In this document: one piece after another, positions 44,890 to 53,493 of the stretch
How the letters are laid out: each line of letters opens with the position of its first letter
How positions within the stretch are numbered: the stretch's first letter is position 1
DNA from: Cyanobium sp. NS01
Lineage (GTDB): Bacteria; Cyanobacteriota; Cyanobacteriia; PCC-6307; Cyanobiaceae
Assembly: GCF_014280235.1 (NCBI RefSeq)
Contig: NZ_CP047940.1
Coordinates: 124,001 to 188,000 of the forward strand
Direction of reading: 5' to 3'
DNA: 64,000 bases
Position numbers and translations under genes: made by a program
Notes under the pieces: generated by a model
Told to the model about the DNA's origin: nothing
The model's database searches: none
What the model saw: the letters and a program-made list of their open reading frames with translations, nothing else

Positions 44890-46377
44890 TCAGTCGTCCT
44901 TCACCACAGTGCGCGCCAGCCAGTCGTGGAAGGGTTGCCAGTCGTCGGCCTGATCAATCGCCTCCCAGAGTCTCTCAATCACTCGACGCACCGGGGTTTC
45001 GGGCAGGTTCCAGCGCTGCAGGCGATCGGCGATCGAGCTGGCCGCGCTGGCCGCGTCTGGGGAGTTGGCTTCGGTGTTGGCAGCCTGGTGGCTGCAGGCC
45101 CACCAGGCGTCACGCCAGGCCAGCCAAGGCTGCCGGGGCGGCTGCGGGGCCCCCGCCAGGAAGGGCCCCAGCTCATCGGGTGTACTCGGCAGGCCTGCCT
45201 CTGCCACCCGCGCCGCCAGCCCGGCGAAGAAGGATCCGTAGCCCACGGGCCAGGCCGCCAGCAGTTGCAAGGTGGCAGGCAGGGGATCCGGGGCTTCCCC
45301 CAGGCCATCCCATTCCCCCGGCCATGCCGGCGGCAGCCCCAGCCGCCTGGCCATCAGCTGGCGGTAGTGGTGGTCGAAGGCCGGCGCGAAGCGCTCCAGG
45401 CGAGCCTCCAGCTCGGCCCGGGGCAGCAGCATCATCAGGGGCTCCTGCAGCAGGCGCAGGTTCTGGTGGGCGACTGCCGGTTGCTGGCCGTAGGCGTAGA
45501 GACCGGCGTGATCGAAGTAGGCCGCCGTGAAGTGCGGATCCCACCGGTCGAGGAAGGCGAAGGGGCCGTAGTCGAAGCTCTCCCCGGCCAGCGACATGTT
45601 GTCGGTGTTGAGCACCCCGTGGGTGAAGCCGGCGGCCATCCACCCGGCGCTGAGTCGGGCCACCCGCTCCACCAGCTCGCCGTAAAAGGCCAGCAGCCGC
45701 GCCTCCCCAGTCGCTTCGGTTGCGGCCACCTCGGGGTAGTAGGTGATCACCACATGCTGCAGCAGCCGCTCCAGCTGTCGCGGCTGGCGTTGATGGAGCA
45801 GCCGCTCGCAGCTGCCGAAGCGCAGGTGGGTCCGGGCCAGGCGCACCATCACGGCGCTGCGCGTGGGGGAGGGCTCGTCGCCCCGGTACAGATCCTCCCC
45901 TGTTTCCACCAGGCTGAGGCTGCGGCTGGTGGTCACGCCCAGGCGCTGCAGCGCCTCGCCGGCGATCACCTCCCGCACGCCCCCCTTGAGGGTGAGGCGG
46001 CCATCGCCGCCGCGGCTCCAGGGGGTGGTGCCGCTGCCCTTGGTGCCCAGGTCCTGCAGCTGGCCATGGCGGTCGCGCAGCTGGCCATAGAGAAAGCCAC
46101 GGCCATCGCCCAGAAAGGGGTTGTAGGTGCCGAACTGATGGCCGTGGTAGCGCAGGGCCAGCAGGGGTGTGCGCGCCTCGAAGCGGCCGTAAGCGGCCTC
46201 GATGTCGGCGTCGGAGACGCTGGCAGGATTGAGGCCGATTTGGTGTAACAGGGAGTCGTTGCGGAAGCGCAGCTGGGTGCGCGGGAACTGCGCTGCCTCC
46301 ACCACTTCCCAGTAGTCAGCCCCGAGTCCTTCGAGCTGGGGCTCGAACGGCAGGGCGAGCAGGGGGTTGGGGGGCAT
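44890..46377 (-). CDS. selO: SelO/YdiU-family protein adenylyltransferase
   Basis: A 495-residue pseudokinase-fold enzyme of the SelO family, which transfers AMP from ATP to Ser, Thr or Tyr of proteins, linked to redox stress. Visible segments are the N-terminal YHGHQFGTYNPFLGDGRG, LGTKGSGTTPWSRGGDGR, LKGGVREVIAGEAL, and the metal-binding NTDNMSLAGES. It is slightly longer than typical due to a Pro/Trp-rich insert near residue 400 (PPRQPWLAWRDAWWA). ATG 46377 is preferred; the frame further upstream is not family-like. Confidence 0.92.
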   Translation of the reverse strand: MPPNPLLALPFEPQLEGLGADYWEVVEAAQFPRTQLRFRNDSLLHQIGLNPASVSDADIEAAYGRFEARTPLLALRYHGHQFGTYNPFLGDGRGFLYGQLRDRHGQLQDLGTKGSGTTPWSRGGDGRLTLKGGVREVIAGEALQRLGVTTSRSLSLVETGEDLYRGDEPSPTRSAVMVRLARTHLRFGSCERLLHQRQPRQLERLLQHVVITYYPEVAATEATGEARLLAFYGELVERVARLSAGWMAAGFTHGVLNTDNMSLAGESFDYGPFAFLDRWDPHFTAAYFDHAGLYAYGQQPAVAHQNLRLLQEPLMMLLPRAELEARLERFAPAFDHHYRQLMARRLGLPPAWPGEWDGLGEAPDPLPATLQLLAAWPVGYGSFFAGLAARVAEAGLPSTPDELGPFLAGAPQPPRQPWLAWRDAWWACSHQAANTEANSPDAASAASSIADRLQRWNLPETPVRRVIERLWEAIDQADDWQPFHDWLARTVVKDD

Positions 46378-47240
46378 TGCAACAAGCTTGAGCGGATTGA
46401 CCCTAATGAGCAGGTCCCAAGGGACACTGGGTTGCCAACGAGGCAGGGGGAGCTTCAACGTCGGTGATCGATAAAATCAAGAAGCGGGCGATCCTTGATG
46501 GAAGGCCATCTGCGCCCTCCATTCCACCAAGAACGAAGAGGGCAAGAGAGATCCTGAGATGTATGTTGCCGCCAAGGCAAAGTAGTGGTTCCATTACTGT
46601 GCAGATGTCTTGGCCTATGGGATGCGCTGCCGGGTCGGCATTGAGAAGCTCTCAAGGAATGCGAGGCCGAAGTCTGGATTGCCGCAGCCGTGGAGCACCT
46701 CCTACGGCTGGATGCTTTCGGAAGCAGCCTGCCTGATCCGATTGAGGAGGAGAAAGTGCCTTTCAATCCGAAGGAGGAGAATCCCTTCGGGTCAGTCAGT
46801 ATCAGCTCGGACCTCGGAGGGGTCTATTCCTGCCGGGGCATCAGGAAAATGGCCTAAAGCTCAAGATACTCCCTGCATGGAGGCGTCGATGAACCGTGCA
46901 AGACCACTGCTTCTTATATGCTATCCAAAAGATCGGCGTGTCGGATAAAAGTGTACGATTGGAAAGCCCTCTAGGCCCCAAAGGCAAACCAACAGGCCTG
47001 AGTACGAGGCCAGTGTAGACATTAGGACCTAAAGTGGCTCACATCTGTCTCATTGGTGAAAACAAGACTGGCCTTCTAGAGATTGAGTACCTTTGTTAGA
47101 CTTCTATGGTTGCAGGCGGCGTTGGCAGCGCACGCGCCTGCTTCAGCCTGGGCTGACGAATAACAGCTTTAGCCAGCATCAGGATCCTGGCCTCAAGCAG
47201 GCTCTCTACTATACTGATCACAATCTTTGCTCCTTGGGGC
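46378..47240. other. Low-coding region at the left edge of the AT-richer island
   Basis: About 860 bases without a convincing intact gene. Open frames are short, overlap one another and lack family resemblance. A start-less frame at 46645-46857 may be a gene remnant. GC content falls gradually along this stretch. TATACT just before 47220 could be the -10 of the methyltransferase gene promoter, but no good -35 accompanies it. No tRNA or attachment-site repeat was seen. Confidence 0.5.
46645..46857 (+). pseudogene. Possible decayed gene fragment (HicB-like N-terminal pattern)
   Basis: A 70-codon frame opens right after a TGA and ends in TAA, with no start. It reads EALKECEAEVWIAAAVEHLL followed by PDPIEEEKVPFNPKEENPFG. 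The opening EALxxxEAEV helix and following acidic-Pro stretch recall the middle of HicB-type antitoxins, whose beta-strands would lie upstream in other frames. The resemblance is weak and based on memory of the pattern only; it may be chance. Confidence 0.25.
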
Positions 47241-48035
47241 ATGTCAGACAGGATTCTGGATCACTACACGGACAAGCCACCATCTCTGTCCAATACAATT
47301 GGCATCTTTAAAGGCGAGTGGAGCTCTGCCATACCAGGCTGTCCAGATGGTGGAAGAGCGCCACTCTTTTCTGACCCACGCGCAGACTATTGGATCAAGA
47401 AAACAAATGAGTTGTTTGGCAGCTCGCTTACCTCAGAATCAATTAATGCACTCGAGCTGGGGCCGCTGGAGGGGGCACATTCCTATATGTTCTCCAATGC
47501 AGGCTGGAATGTTACTTCAATTGAAAGCAATTCCAGGGCGTTTCTAAAAACACTAATCATTTATAATGAATTCAATCTCCATGCCAAGGCGCTCTACGGT
47601 GATTTTATCCCTTATCTAAAGAATCCCAGCACACCTCTATTCAATTTTATTGCTGCCAGTGGCGTTCTCTATCACATGAAAAATCCCTTGGAGACAATTG
47701 ACCTCATCCTGTCTAAATGTCTATCTGTGGGAATATGGACTCATTTCTATGATGAGTCATTGACAAGTCTTTGGCCTAATCGATGGAGCCAAATCGAACT
47801 CAGTGCAGGTGGCACAACTTACCCGGCATTTAAGCAATTCTATGGTCAAGGACAAAAAGATCAATCCTTCTGTGGCGGTGGTCAAGAGTATTCAATATGG
47901 GTTCAAAAGGACGACATCCTAACTCGCTTAAGCGATCATGGTTTTGACATAGATATACATTCCTGTCAAATGGATCATCCCAATGGACCTTGCATGACTC
48001 TATTTGCGCACTCGAAGCACAAGCCTCCCCAGTAA
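47241..48035 (+). CDS. Class I SAM-dependent methyltransferase
   Basis: A 264-residue protein. Motif I is LELGPLEGAH (71-80), an acidic strand end follows in VTSIESNS, and FIAASGVLYHMKNP corresponds to the motif IV/post region of class I methyltransferases. The C-terminal part has aromatic strands (GQEYSIWVQKDDIL). Similar proteins accompany surface-glycan or secondary-metabolite clusters; the substrate is unknown. Base composition is far more AT-rich than the backbone genes, which points to transfer from another source. Confidence 0.8.
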   Translation: MSDRILDHYTDKPPSLSNTIGIFKGEWSSAIPGCPDGGRAPLFSDPRADYWIKKTNELFGSSLTSESINALELGPLEGAHSYMFSNAGWNVTSIESNSRAFLKTLIIYNEFNLHAKALYGDFIPYLKNPSTPLFNFIAASGVLYHMKNPLETIDLILSKCLSVGIWTHFYDESLTSLWPNRWSQIELSAGGTTYPAFKQFYGQGQKDQSFCGGGQEYSIWVQKDDILTRLSDHGFDIDIHSCQMDHPNGPCMTLFAHSKHKPPQ

Positions 48036-48148
48036 TGCTTACCACTTTTCATATTCAGCCAACACTACTGGTAGTGAGAAAGAGTCCCAACCGAACTGAA
48101 CGATATTTGATTAGATCGTAATCCGATTAATAACCTACTCATGCAATA

Positions 48149-49273
48149 ATGAAGCAGATCTACCTCCATATTGGTCATGGCAAAACCGGAACCTCGGCGT
48201 TCCAGGCATTGATGGCACAATCTCAGAAGATGCTTCTTTCTGCAGGCATACTGTATAAAGAGCATCCCAGCTTTTCTAATGCGATCCGATCACGGATAAG
48301 TTCAGGCAACATTGATCCGAGTGACACGAATGATTGGTTTGACACTCAGGTCTTGGCGACCGTGAGGAACAACCAGAATTACGATAAGTATGTTTTTTCC
48401 TGTGAGAATGCTTTCCACTATATGGATAGTGTATACGCGGCTCTCGACAATAGTAAGGATAACTTTAACTTGCACGTGATTCTAGCTGTCCGCAATCCAG
48501 GAGATATGCTCTCATCTGAATACCATCAACTGGTTAAGCGTGATGGGTTGTTCATTTCATACGAGGCCTTTCTAGAGCGTACTAGCTATAGATGCAAGCA
48601 TGCTTTCAGAGCTCTCGAGATTATTGAACAGCTCGAGAGCAAGGAGATTTCCTTTTCTCTATTAAACTTTTCGAATTTAGGCTATGCAATTACCCGAAGA
48701 ATCTCTGAAATCATTGGCATAGATACTTTAGTCGATACTCATAGATTTACAACTATGAGAGTAAACCGGTCGATGTCTGTTTCAGAGTTGCAGGCTCTCG
48801 TTCTTGTCAATCGACTCTATGGCAAGTTCGCGGGCACCAAGCTATCAGATGCGTTGGTTAACTCACTCCCAGATATTGATTCTGACCCTTTGTTGCCATC
48901 GGCTTCGTCAAGCAAGAAGATTGCTGATGAAATGAAACCGATCATCCATGCGATTAATCGAAGATTGCCTCTGTCTTCCCCACTTGTAGTCACCAGCGAT
49001 GTTGAGATAGAATCGAATTTGATCTGTCCCCTCGATGATTCTCAGGTTGCCATCATTAAGGGTGCTATTTCTGAGCTGAGTCAAAGTGAAGATCGCGCTT
49101 GGCGGGCAAAGAGATCAAGTTTTCTCATGAAGACAGCAAATAAGATCTTGGAAAAAGAGTCACTTGGGGTTCGTGTTGCTTTCAGACTGATGAAGCTTGC
49201 TCAGCATCTACAGCCTTCAAGTCAGCCCATAAGAGAAAAGACTCGCAGGCTAAGAAGAATGATTAGGCGGTGA
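48149..49273 (+). CDS. Sulfotransferase-like protein
   Basis: A 374-residue protein that starts with IYLHIGHGKTGTSAFQ (residues 4-19), the 5'-PSB loop pattern of PAPS-dependent sulfotransferases. HVILAVRNPGDMLSSEYHQLV (about 110-130) fits the 3'-phosphate-binding strand and helix of the family (RNPxxxxxSxY). The rest is divergent, with a basic C-terminus (KTRRLRRMIRR). Such enzymes sulfate cell-surface polysaccharides or lipids. The gene is AT-rich and lacks a clear ribosome site. It is flanked by two methyltransferase genes. Confidence 0.75.
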   Translation: MKQIYLHIGHGKTGTSAFQALMAQSQKMLLSAGILYKEHPSFSNAIRSRISSGNIDPSDTNDWFDTQVLATVRNNQNYDKYVFSCENAFHYMDSVYAALDNSKDNFNLHVILAVRNPGDMLSSEYHQLVKRDGLFISYEAFLERTSYRCKHAFRALEIIEQLESKEISFSLLNFSNLGYAITRRISEIIGIDTLVDTHRFTTMRVNRSMSVSELQALVLVNRLYGKFAGTKLSDALVNSLPDIDSDPLLPSASSSKKIADEMKPIIHAINRRLPLSSPLVVTSDVEIESNLICPLDDSQVAIIKGAISELSQSEDRAWRAKRSSFLMKTANKILEKESLGVRVAFRLMKLAQHLQPSSQPIREKTRRLRRMIRR

Positions 49274-49378
49274 ATCAATATCAGCCCTAGAAGTTCCTGT
49301 CATAGACTATTTGACTAGGATGCTTGCAGAGTTTCGAAGAGACTCTGACTTAGAGCGAGGTACTCTGGCTCGAAAATA

Positions 49379-50245
49379 TCATGCTTTTGATAGAATACAT
49401 CCAAACTCGGCACCTAGACAGAATACTCTAACGTTCAACTGAGGTAAATATCCTAGTATGGAGAGGTTCAATACGATGTTCTTTAGTGATGCCGGGGTAA
49501 ATTGCCAACAATGTACATCAACATAGGGCTTGGAGGCGTATTCGTTCATAGCTGCATCAATGCACCTTCTCATGGCCGTTGTAGCATTTCTGAAGGGGTT
49601 GAGTGCTTCTTGATACTGGTGACGGCTGAAGCATCTCGTTTCAAGTACTGAACGCAAGCTAGGTCTTGACCTGCGCTCTAGATGGGCAACTATGACTTCA
49701 AGATAAGTCGATTCTGGAATAAAGTGATCGAAGCAATATAGTTTATGTGGCGCAGTAAATGCGTAGTGACCGGAGTCCTCTAAGGCTGAAAGTACATTGA
49801 TGAAATGTGCTATTAAGTCGGGTTGATGCTCTACACAGTGATGAGAGATTATGGCTTCATATTTGCTGGTAATCTGAGAAAAGCCATTCGCCAGGCAATA
49901 GTCGATGTGGGGAACTTTGTCGGGATTCCTGTTTAGAGCGTGACTTGCACGAGTTCGAAGTTCGTCGGTAGTAAAGTAGTCGGCGTATTCAATCTCTACT
50001 CCAGGCTTTCTAAACCTTTCAATCGATGGCTTATCAAATGGCCCGATTTCAAGCATCCTTTGGCAGTGGCCAAGGGACTTGTCCATGAATTGCATCCGAT
50101 TGCTGATTTCGCTTGCAATTCTGTTGGCGGCTAGACCATGATCTTGCCAATGTTGCCTAAGTGCCTTTGTTCTGAGGTCTGGCAAGTCTGGATTGTGCTT
50201 TCGATACTGTCTTGCGTTGAATTCCTGGGGGATGGCGTCGTGCAT
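49379..50245 (-). CDS. SAM-dependent methyltransferase with an N-terminal repeat-like motif
   Basis: A 288-residue protein. Motif I is MLEIGPFDKPSIE (64-76), the acidic end of strand 2 is in VEIEYADYF, and IISHHCVEHQPDL is the post-motif segment usual in class I methyltransferases. The first 45 residues (FNARQYRKHNPDLP, then HWQDHGLAANR) resemble a short motif seen at the ends of cyanobacterial and marine glycan-synthesis proteins (Y-x-NPDL ... H-G-x-N-R). Substrate unknown. AT-rich like its two neighbours but transcribed in the opposite direction. Confidence 0.78.
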   Translation of the reverse strand: MHDAIPQEFNARQYRKHNPDLPDLRTKALRQHWQDHGLAANRIASEISNRMQFMDKSLGHCQRMLEIGPFDKPSIERFRKPGVEIEYADYFTTDELRTRASHALNRNPDKVPHIDYCLANGFSQITSKYEAIISHHCVEHQPDLIAHFINVLSALEDSGHYAFTAPHKLYCFDHFIPESTYLEVIVAHLERRSRPSLRSVLETRCFSRHQYQEALNPFRNATTAMRRCIDAAMNEYASKPYVDVHCWQFTPASLKNIVLNLSILGYLPQLNVRVFCLGAEFGCILSKA

Positions 50246-50919
50246 CGGAATCGTTCCAAAAACTAATTACTGAGTTGGTAGTAAGAGTCTAGCGTGAGTA
50301 GAGTTCAACTCAACGTGTTCCCCAAACTTTAGAATATGCTCAATAGCCTGCCTGATAGTGTGTTCCTGGCGTGTGTGCCCTCCTAGAACTCATGGGAACT
50401 GAACCAATGGTGGTGGTCACGTTAGTCTGGCAATGGTTTTCAGGAGGTTTTAACTGTATCCTTTTTCGTGAAGGAATTGCATTTCTTTCCTGGCAGCGCG
50501 CTTCCTTGGGGGCTGGGGCTGGCGTAAATCCCCGGCACCAGCAGGGCTGACATGGCCAAACTTGACCAGCCCGGCCATCTTGATGTGTCCGTAACATCTA
50601 CAGAGATGGCACCCCCGTGGCTTAATGTCTGCTGCCGAGTGGTTCTCCGGCAAGACCTCTTCTGGTTTCTGGTTGGCAGACAGCACCGGAAAGCCAATGT
50701 CGTTTAGCAAGTATGCCCAGTTCTACTGGGGCATGGCTGTAGAGCGCCCCAACTCATCAGCCACATAGGATTACCATGGGCCCGAATATTCGTAACAGTG
50801 GCACTCCATTGGATCTTTACTGCTCCTGGTGAGTTGCATGTTGATGATCCGCCGCATGGTCGGAGTTTGGCCTGCTTGAAGACCTCCTAAAACTCCTAGG
50901 GACTAAGGCCTCTGCCGGG
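50246..50919. other. Non-coding or eroded region at the right edge of the island
   Basis: About 670 bases with only short competing frames. One plus-strand frame (50625-50768, 47 codons, with FWLADSTGKP in it) and one minus-strand frame (50450-50710, TTG start, with CHLCRCYGH) overlap each other, so at most one is real. Neither is recognised. Two 22-base imperfect direct repeats bound most of the region. It may be the residue of a mobile element, but no transposase motif can be claimed. Confidence 0.5.
50379..50904. repeat. Segment bounded by 22-base imperfect direct repeats
   Basis: CCTCCTAGAACTCATGGGAACT at 50379-50400, read in two halves CCTCCTAGAAC and TCATGGGAACT, recurs as CCTCCTAAAAC and TCCTAGGGACT at 50883-50904, with 18 of 22 positions equal. 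The copies are about 500 bases apart and enclose the unassigned short frames. They lie just before the spoT end, at the junction back to GC-rich backbone. Confidence 0.45.
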
Positions 50920-53409
50920 TCAGCCAATCCCCGTCCGACAGATGTCGAGCACATCCGCCATCGAGGCGATCTGGTTGATGGTGCCGCTGAGCTGGTGGGC
51001 GCCGCTGAGTTCCACCCGCAGTTCAATGCGGGCCGGCTTGCCGGGGGTGGTGCGCACCCGGGCGTCGCTCACGTTGATGCGGTGGTCGGAGAGGCGCATC
51101 AGGATGTCCTTGAGCACGCCCACCCGATCGAGCACCTCGATGCGCAGCTGCACCGGATAGCGGCGCTTCTCCTGGTCGGAGGTGGGGTTCCAGCGCACGG
51201 GTAGGCGGCGCTCGGGCGGCACCTGGTGCACGTTGGCGCAGTCCTGGCGGTGAATTGTGATGCCGTGGTTGCCGAGGGCCACCGCCGCCAGAATCGCTTC
51301 CCCCGGCAGGGGACTGCAGCAACCGCCCAGCCGGTAGTCGAGGCCCTCAAGCCCCAGGATGGCGCTGGAGGCTCCGGGGCCGATCGGGCTGGCCGTGGCG
51401 GTGGGCGGGCAGGCCTGGTTTTTCACGGAGCGGGCCAGTTCCTCGTTGCTGAGCACCGGGGCGGCAGCGCTGTTGGCGAGGCGCAGCTCCTCGCGCAGGC
51501 GGTTGAGCACCTGGTGCAGGGTCACCCCGCCGAAGCCGAGGTTGGCGAGCAGGTCGTCGGTGCTGATCAGGTTGCAGCGGCGGGCTACCTTGGCCATCGC
51601 CTCGCCGTTGAGCAGGGCATCGAAGCCCTCCCGGCCCAGCTCCCGCTCCAGCATCTCGGTGCCGCGCTGGATGTTGGCCTCGCGATGGCTTTTCTTGTAC
51701 CAGGCCCGGATCCGGTTGCGGGCCGTGGGGGTGGCCACGAAGTTGAGCCAGTCGAGGCTCGGGTGGGCCGCCTTGGCGGTGAGGATCTGCACGAAGTCGC
51801 CGTTCTGGAGCGGCGTGGCCAGGGGGCAGAGGCGGTCGTTGATGCGTGCCCCCTGGCAGTGGTTGCCCACCTCGGAGTGAATGCGGAAGGCAAAATCCAC
51901 CGCCGTGGAACCCTTGCGCAGGCCCACCACATCGCCGTTGGGGGTGAACACGAACACCTCCTCATCGAAGAGGTCTTCCTTGATCGAGGCGAGGTAGTCG
52001 TTGCTGTCCTGGGCGCCACCATCTTTTTGCCAGTCCACCAGCTGGCGCAGCCAGTTGAAGCGCTCGGCGTCGTTGCCGAGGGCAGCAGGTGAACCGCCTT
52101 CTTTGTATTTCCAGTGGGCAGCGATGCCGTATTCCGCTACCTGGTGCATCTCGGCAGTGCGGATCTGCACCTCGATCGGCCGATGGCGGCCGATTACCGC
52201 CGTGTGCAACGACTGATAGCCATTCGGCTTGGGCAGGCCGATGTAGTCCTTGAAGCGTCCGGGGATCGGCCGGAAGGTGTCGTGCACCACCGCCAGGGAG
52301 CGGTAGCAGCCATCGAGGCTGGGGCAGAGAATGCGCAGGGCGGCCACGTCGTAGATCTCGTGGAAGGCCTTCTGCTGGCGCTGCATCTTGCTCCAGATGC
52401 CATAGAGGTGCTTGGGGCGGCCGCTCACCTCGCAGGCCGAGAGCCCCACGGCGGCGAGCTTGTCGCGCAGCAACTGCACCGTGACCTGCAGTCGCTCCTC
52501 GCGCTCACTGCGCTTGGTGGCCACCTGCAGCTGCACGTCGCGATACGCCTCGGGCTCCAGGATCTTGAAGGCCAGATCCTCCAGTTCCCACTTGAGCCGG
52601 CCGATGCCGAGCCTGTTGGCCAGGGGGGCGTAGATCTCGCGCGTTTCGCGGGCGATGCGCAGCTGCTTCTCGGGTTTCAGCGCCCCGAGGGTGCGCATGT
52701 TGTGCAGCCGGTCGGCCAGTTTCACCAGCACGACGCGGATGTCGCTGGCCATGGCCAGGAACATCCGCCGCAGGTTTTCGGCCTGGGCCTCGGTTTTGTT
52801 GGTGAAGTGGATGCCGCCGAGCTTGGTCACCCCCTCCACCAGGGCGCGCACCTCGGCGCCGAAGTGCTGCTCCACCTCCTCGGGCGTCACCTCGGTGTCC
52901 TCCACCACGTCGTGGAGGAAGCCGGCCGCGATCACACTGGCGCTGGCGCCGATGTCCCGCAGCAGATCGGCCACCGCAATCGGGTGCACGATGTAGGGAT
53001 CGCCGCAGGCCCGGTACTGGCCCTCGTGGAGTTGGTAGGCGAAGTCAAAGGCGGAGGCCAGCAGGGCCTCGGCGTCGGTGGGACACGACTGGCCGTCGCC
53101 AGGAGGGGCGTGCTCGATGCAGTGCTGGAGCCACTCCGGCAGCGGCACGCCGTAGTCGTCCGGACTGTGGATCGGGCGTGGCTTGGGGAGCGCCCGGGCC
53201 GCCGGAGGCCCGATGGCGAGGTCGAGGCATGGGGCCGTCCCCAGGCTCTCCAGGCTGGCCTGCAGCTCTGACTGACGCTTGGACTGCGCTGACGGGTCGG
53301 CAGTCACTGCAGGGGTTTCGAGACCACCCACAGCCGGGTGATCCGTCTCTGGGCCCGGGGCGTCGGTGCGCTCCAGCGGGGGGTTCAGATCGGAAACCGC
53401 GCGGAGCAT
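50920..53409 (-). CDS. spoT: Bifunctional (p)ppGpp synthetase/hydrolase, RelA/SpoT family
   Basis: An 829-residue alarmone enzyme. The N-terminal HD hydrolase domain has AAGFLHDVVEDTEV (about residue 165) and VKLADRLHNMRTL. The synthetase domain has KPNGYQSLHTAV (about 400) and EVQIRTAEMHQVAEYG. A TGS domain (EVFVFTPNGDVVGLRKGST in parts) and a C-terminal ACT domain (DRVGVLKDILMRLSDHRINV) follow. Both catalytic centres look intact, as expected for the single cyanobacterial Rel. The first about 100 residues are a low-complexity extension; ATG 53409 is the likely start. It is divergent from the dual-ATPase gene with 84 bases between. Confidence 0.95.
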   Translation of the reverse strand: MLRAVSDLNPPLERTDAPGPETDHPAVGGLETPAVTADPSAQSKRQSELQASLESLGTAPCLDLAIGPPAARALPKPRPIHSPDDYGVPLPEWLQHCIEHAPPGDGQSCPTDAEALLASAFDFAYQLHEGQYRACGDPYIVHPIAVADLLRDIGASASVIAAGFLHDVVEDTEVTPEEVEQHFGAEVRALVEGVTKLGGIHFTNKTEAQAENLRRMFLAMASDIRVVLVKLADRLHNMRTLGALKPEKQLRIARETREIYAPLANRLGIGRLKWELEDLAFKILEPEAYRDVQLQVATKRSEREERLQVTVQLLRDKLAAVGLSACEVSGRPKHLYGIWSKMQRQQKAFHEIYDVAALRILCPSLDGCYRSLAVVHDTFRPIPGRFKDYIGLPKPNGYQSLHTAVIGRHRPIEVQIRTAEMHQVAEYGIAAHWKYKEGGSPAALGNDAERFNWLRQLVDWQKDGGAQDSNDYLASIKEDLFDEEVFVFTPNGDVVGLRKGSTAVDFAFRIHSEVGNHCQGARINDRLCPLATPLQNGDFVQILTAKAAHPSLDWLNFVATPTARNRIRAWYKKSHREANIQRGTEMLERELGREGFDALLNGEAMAKVARRCNLISTDDLLANLGFGGVTLHQVLNRLREELRLANSAAAPVLSNEELARSVKNQACPPTATASPIGPGASSAILGLEGLDYRLGGCCSPLPGEAILAAVALGNHGITIHRQDCANVHQVPPERRLPVRWNPTSDQEKRRYPVQLRIEVLDRVGVLKDILMRLSDHRINVSDARVRTTPGKPARIELRVELSGAHQLSGTINQIASMADVLDICRTGIG

Positions 53410-53493
53410 GCAACCTTGCGGACTGCACCAATCGTAGGCAGGTGCGGCCCGATCGGGACCAGTCTCGGCGTCAGCGGATCCAAGCTGGGGGCC

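Noticed and set aside
50450..50710. 86-codon minus-strand frame with CHLCRCYGH
   Set aside because: The clustered Cys/His looked like a zinc site, but it starts at TTG, overlaps an equally plausible plus-strand frame and matches nothing I recognise.
50625..50768. 47-codon plus-strand frame with FWLADSTGKP, considered as a transposase fragment
   Set aside because: Resemblance to a DDE transposase segment could not be supported; the frame is too short and lacks a second motif.
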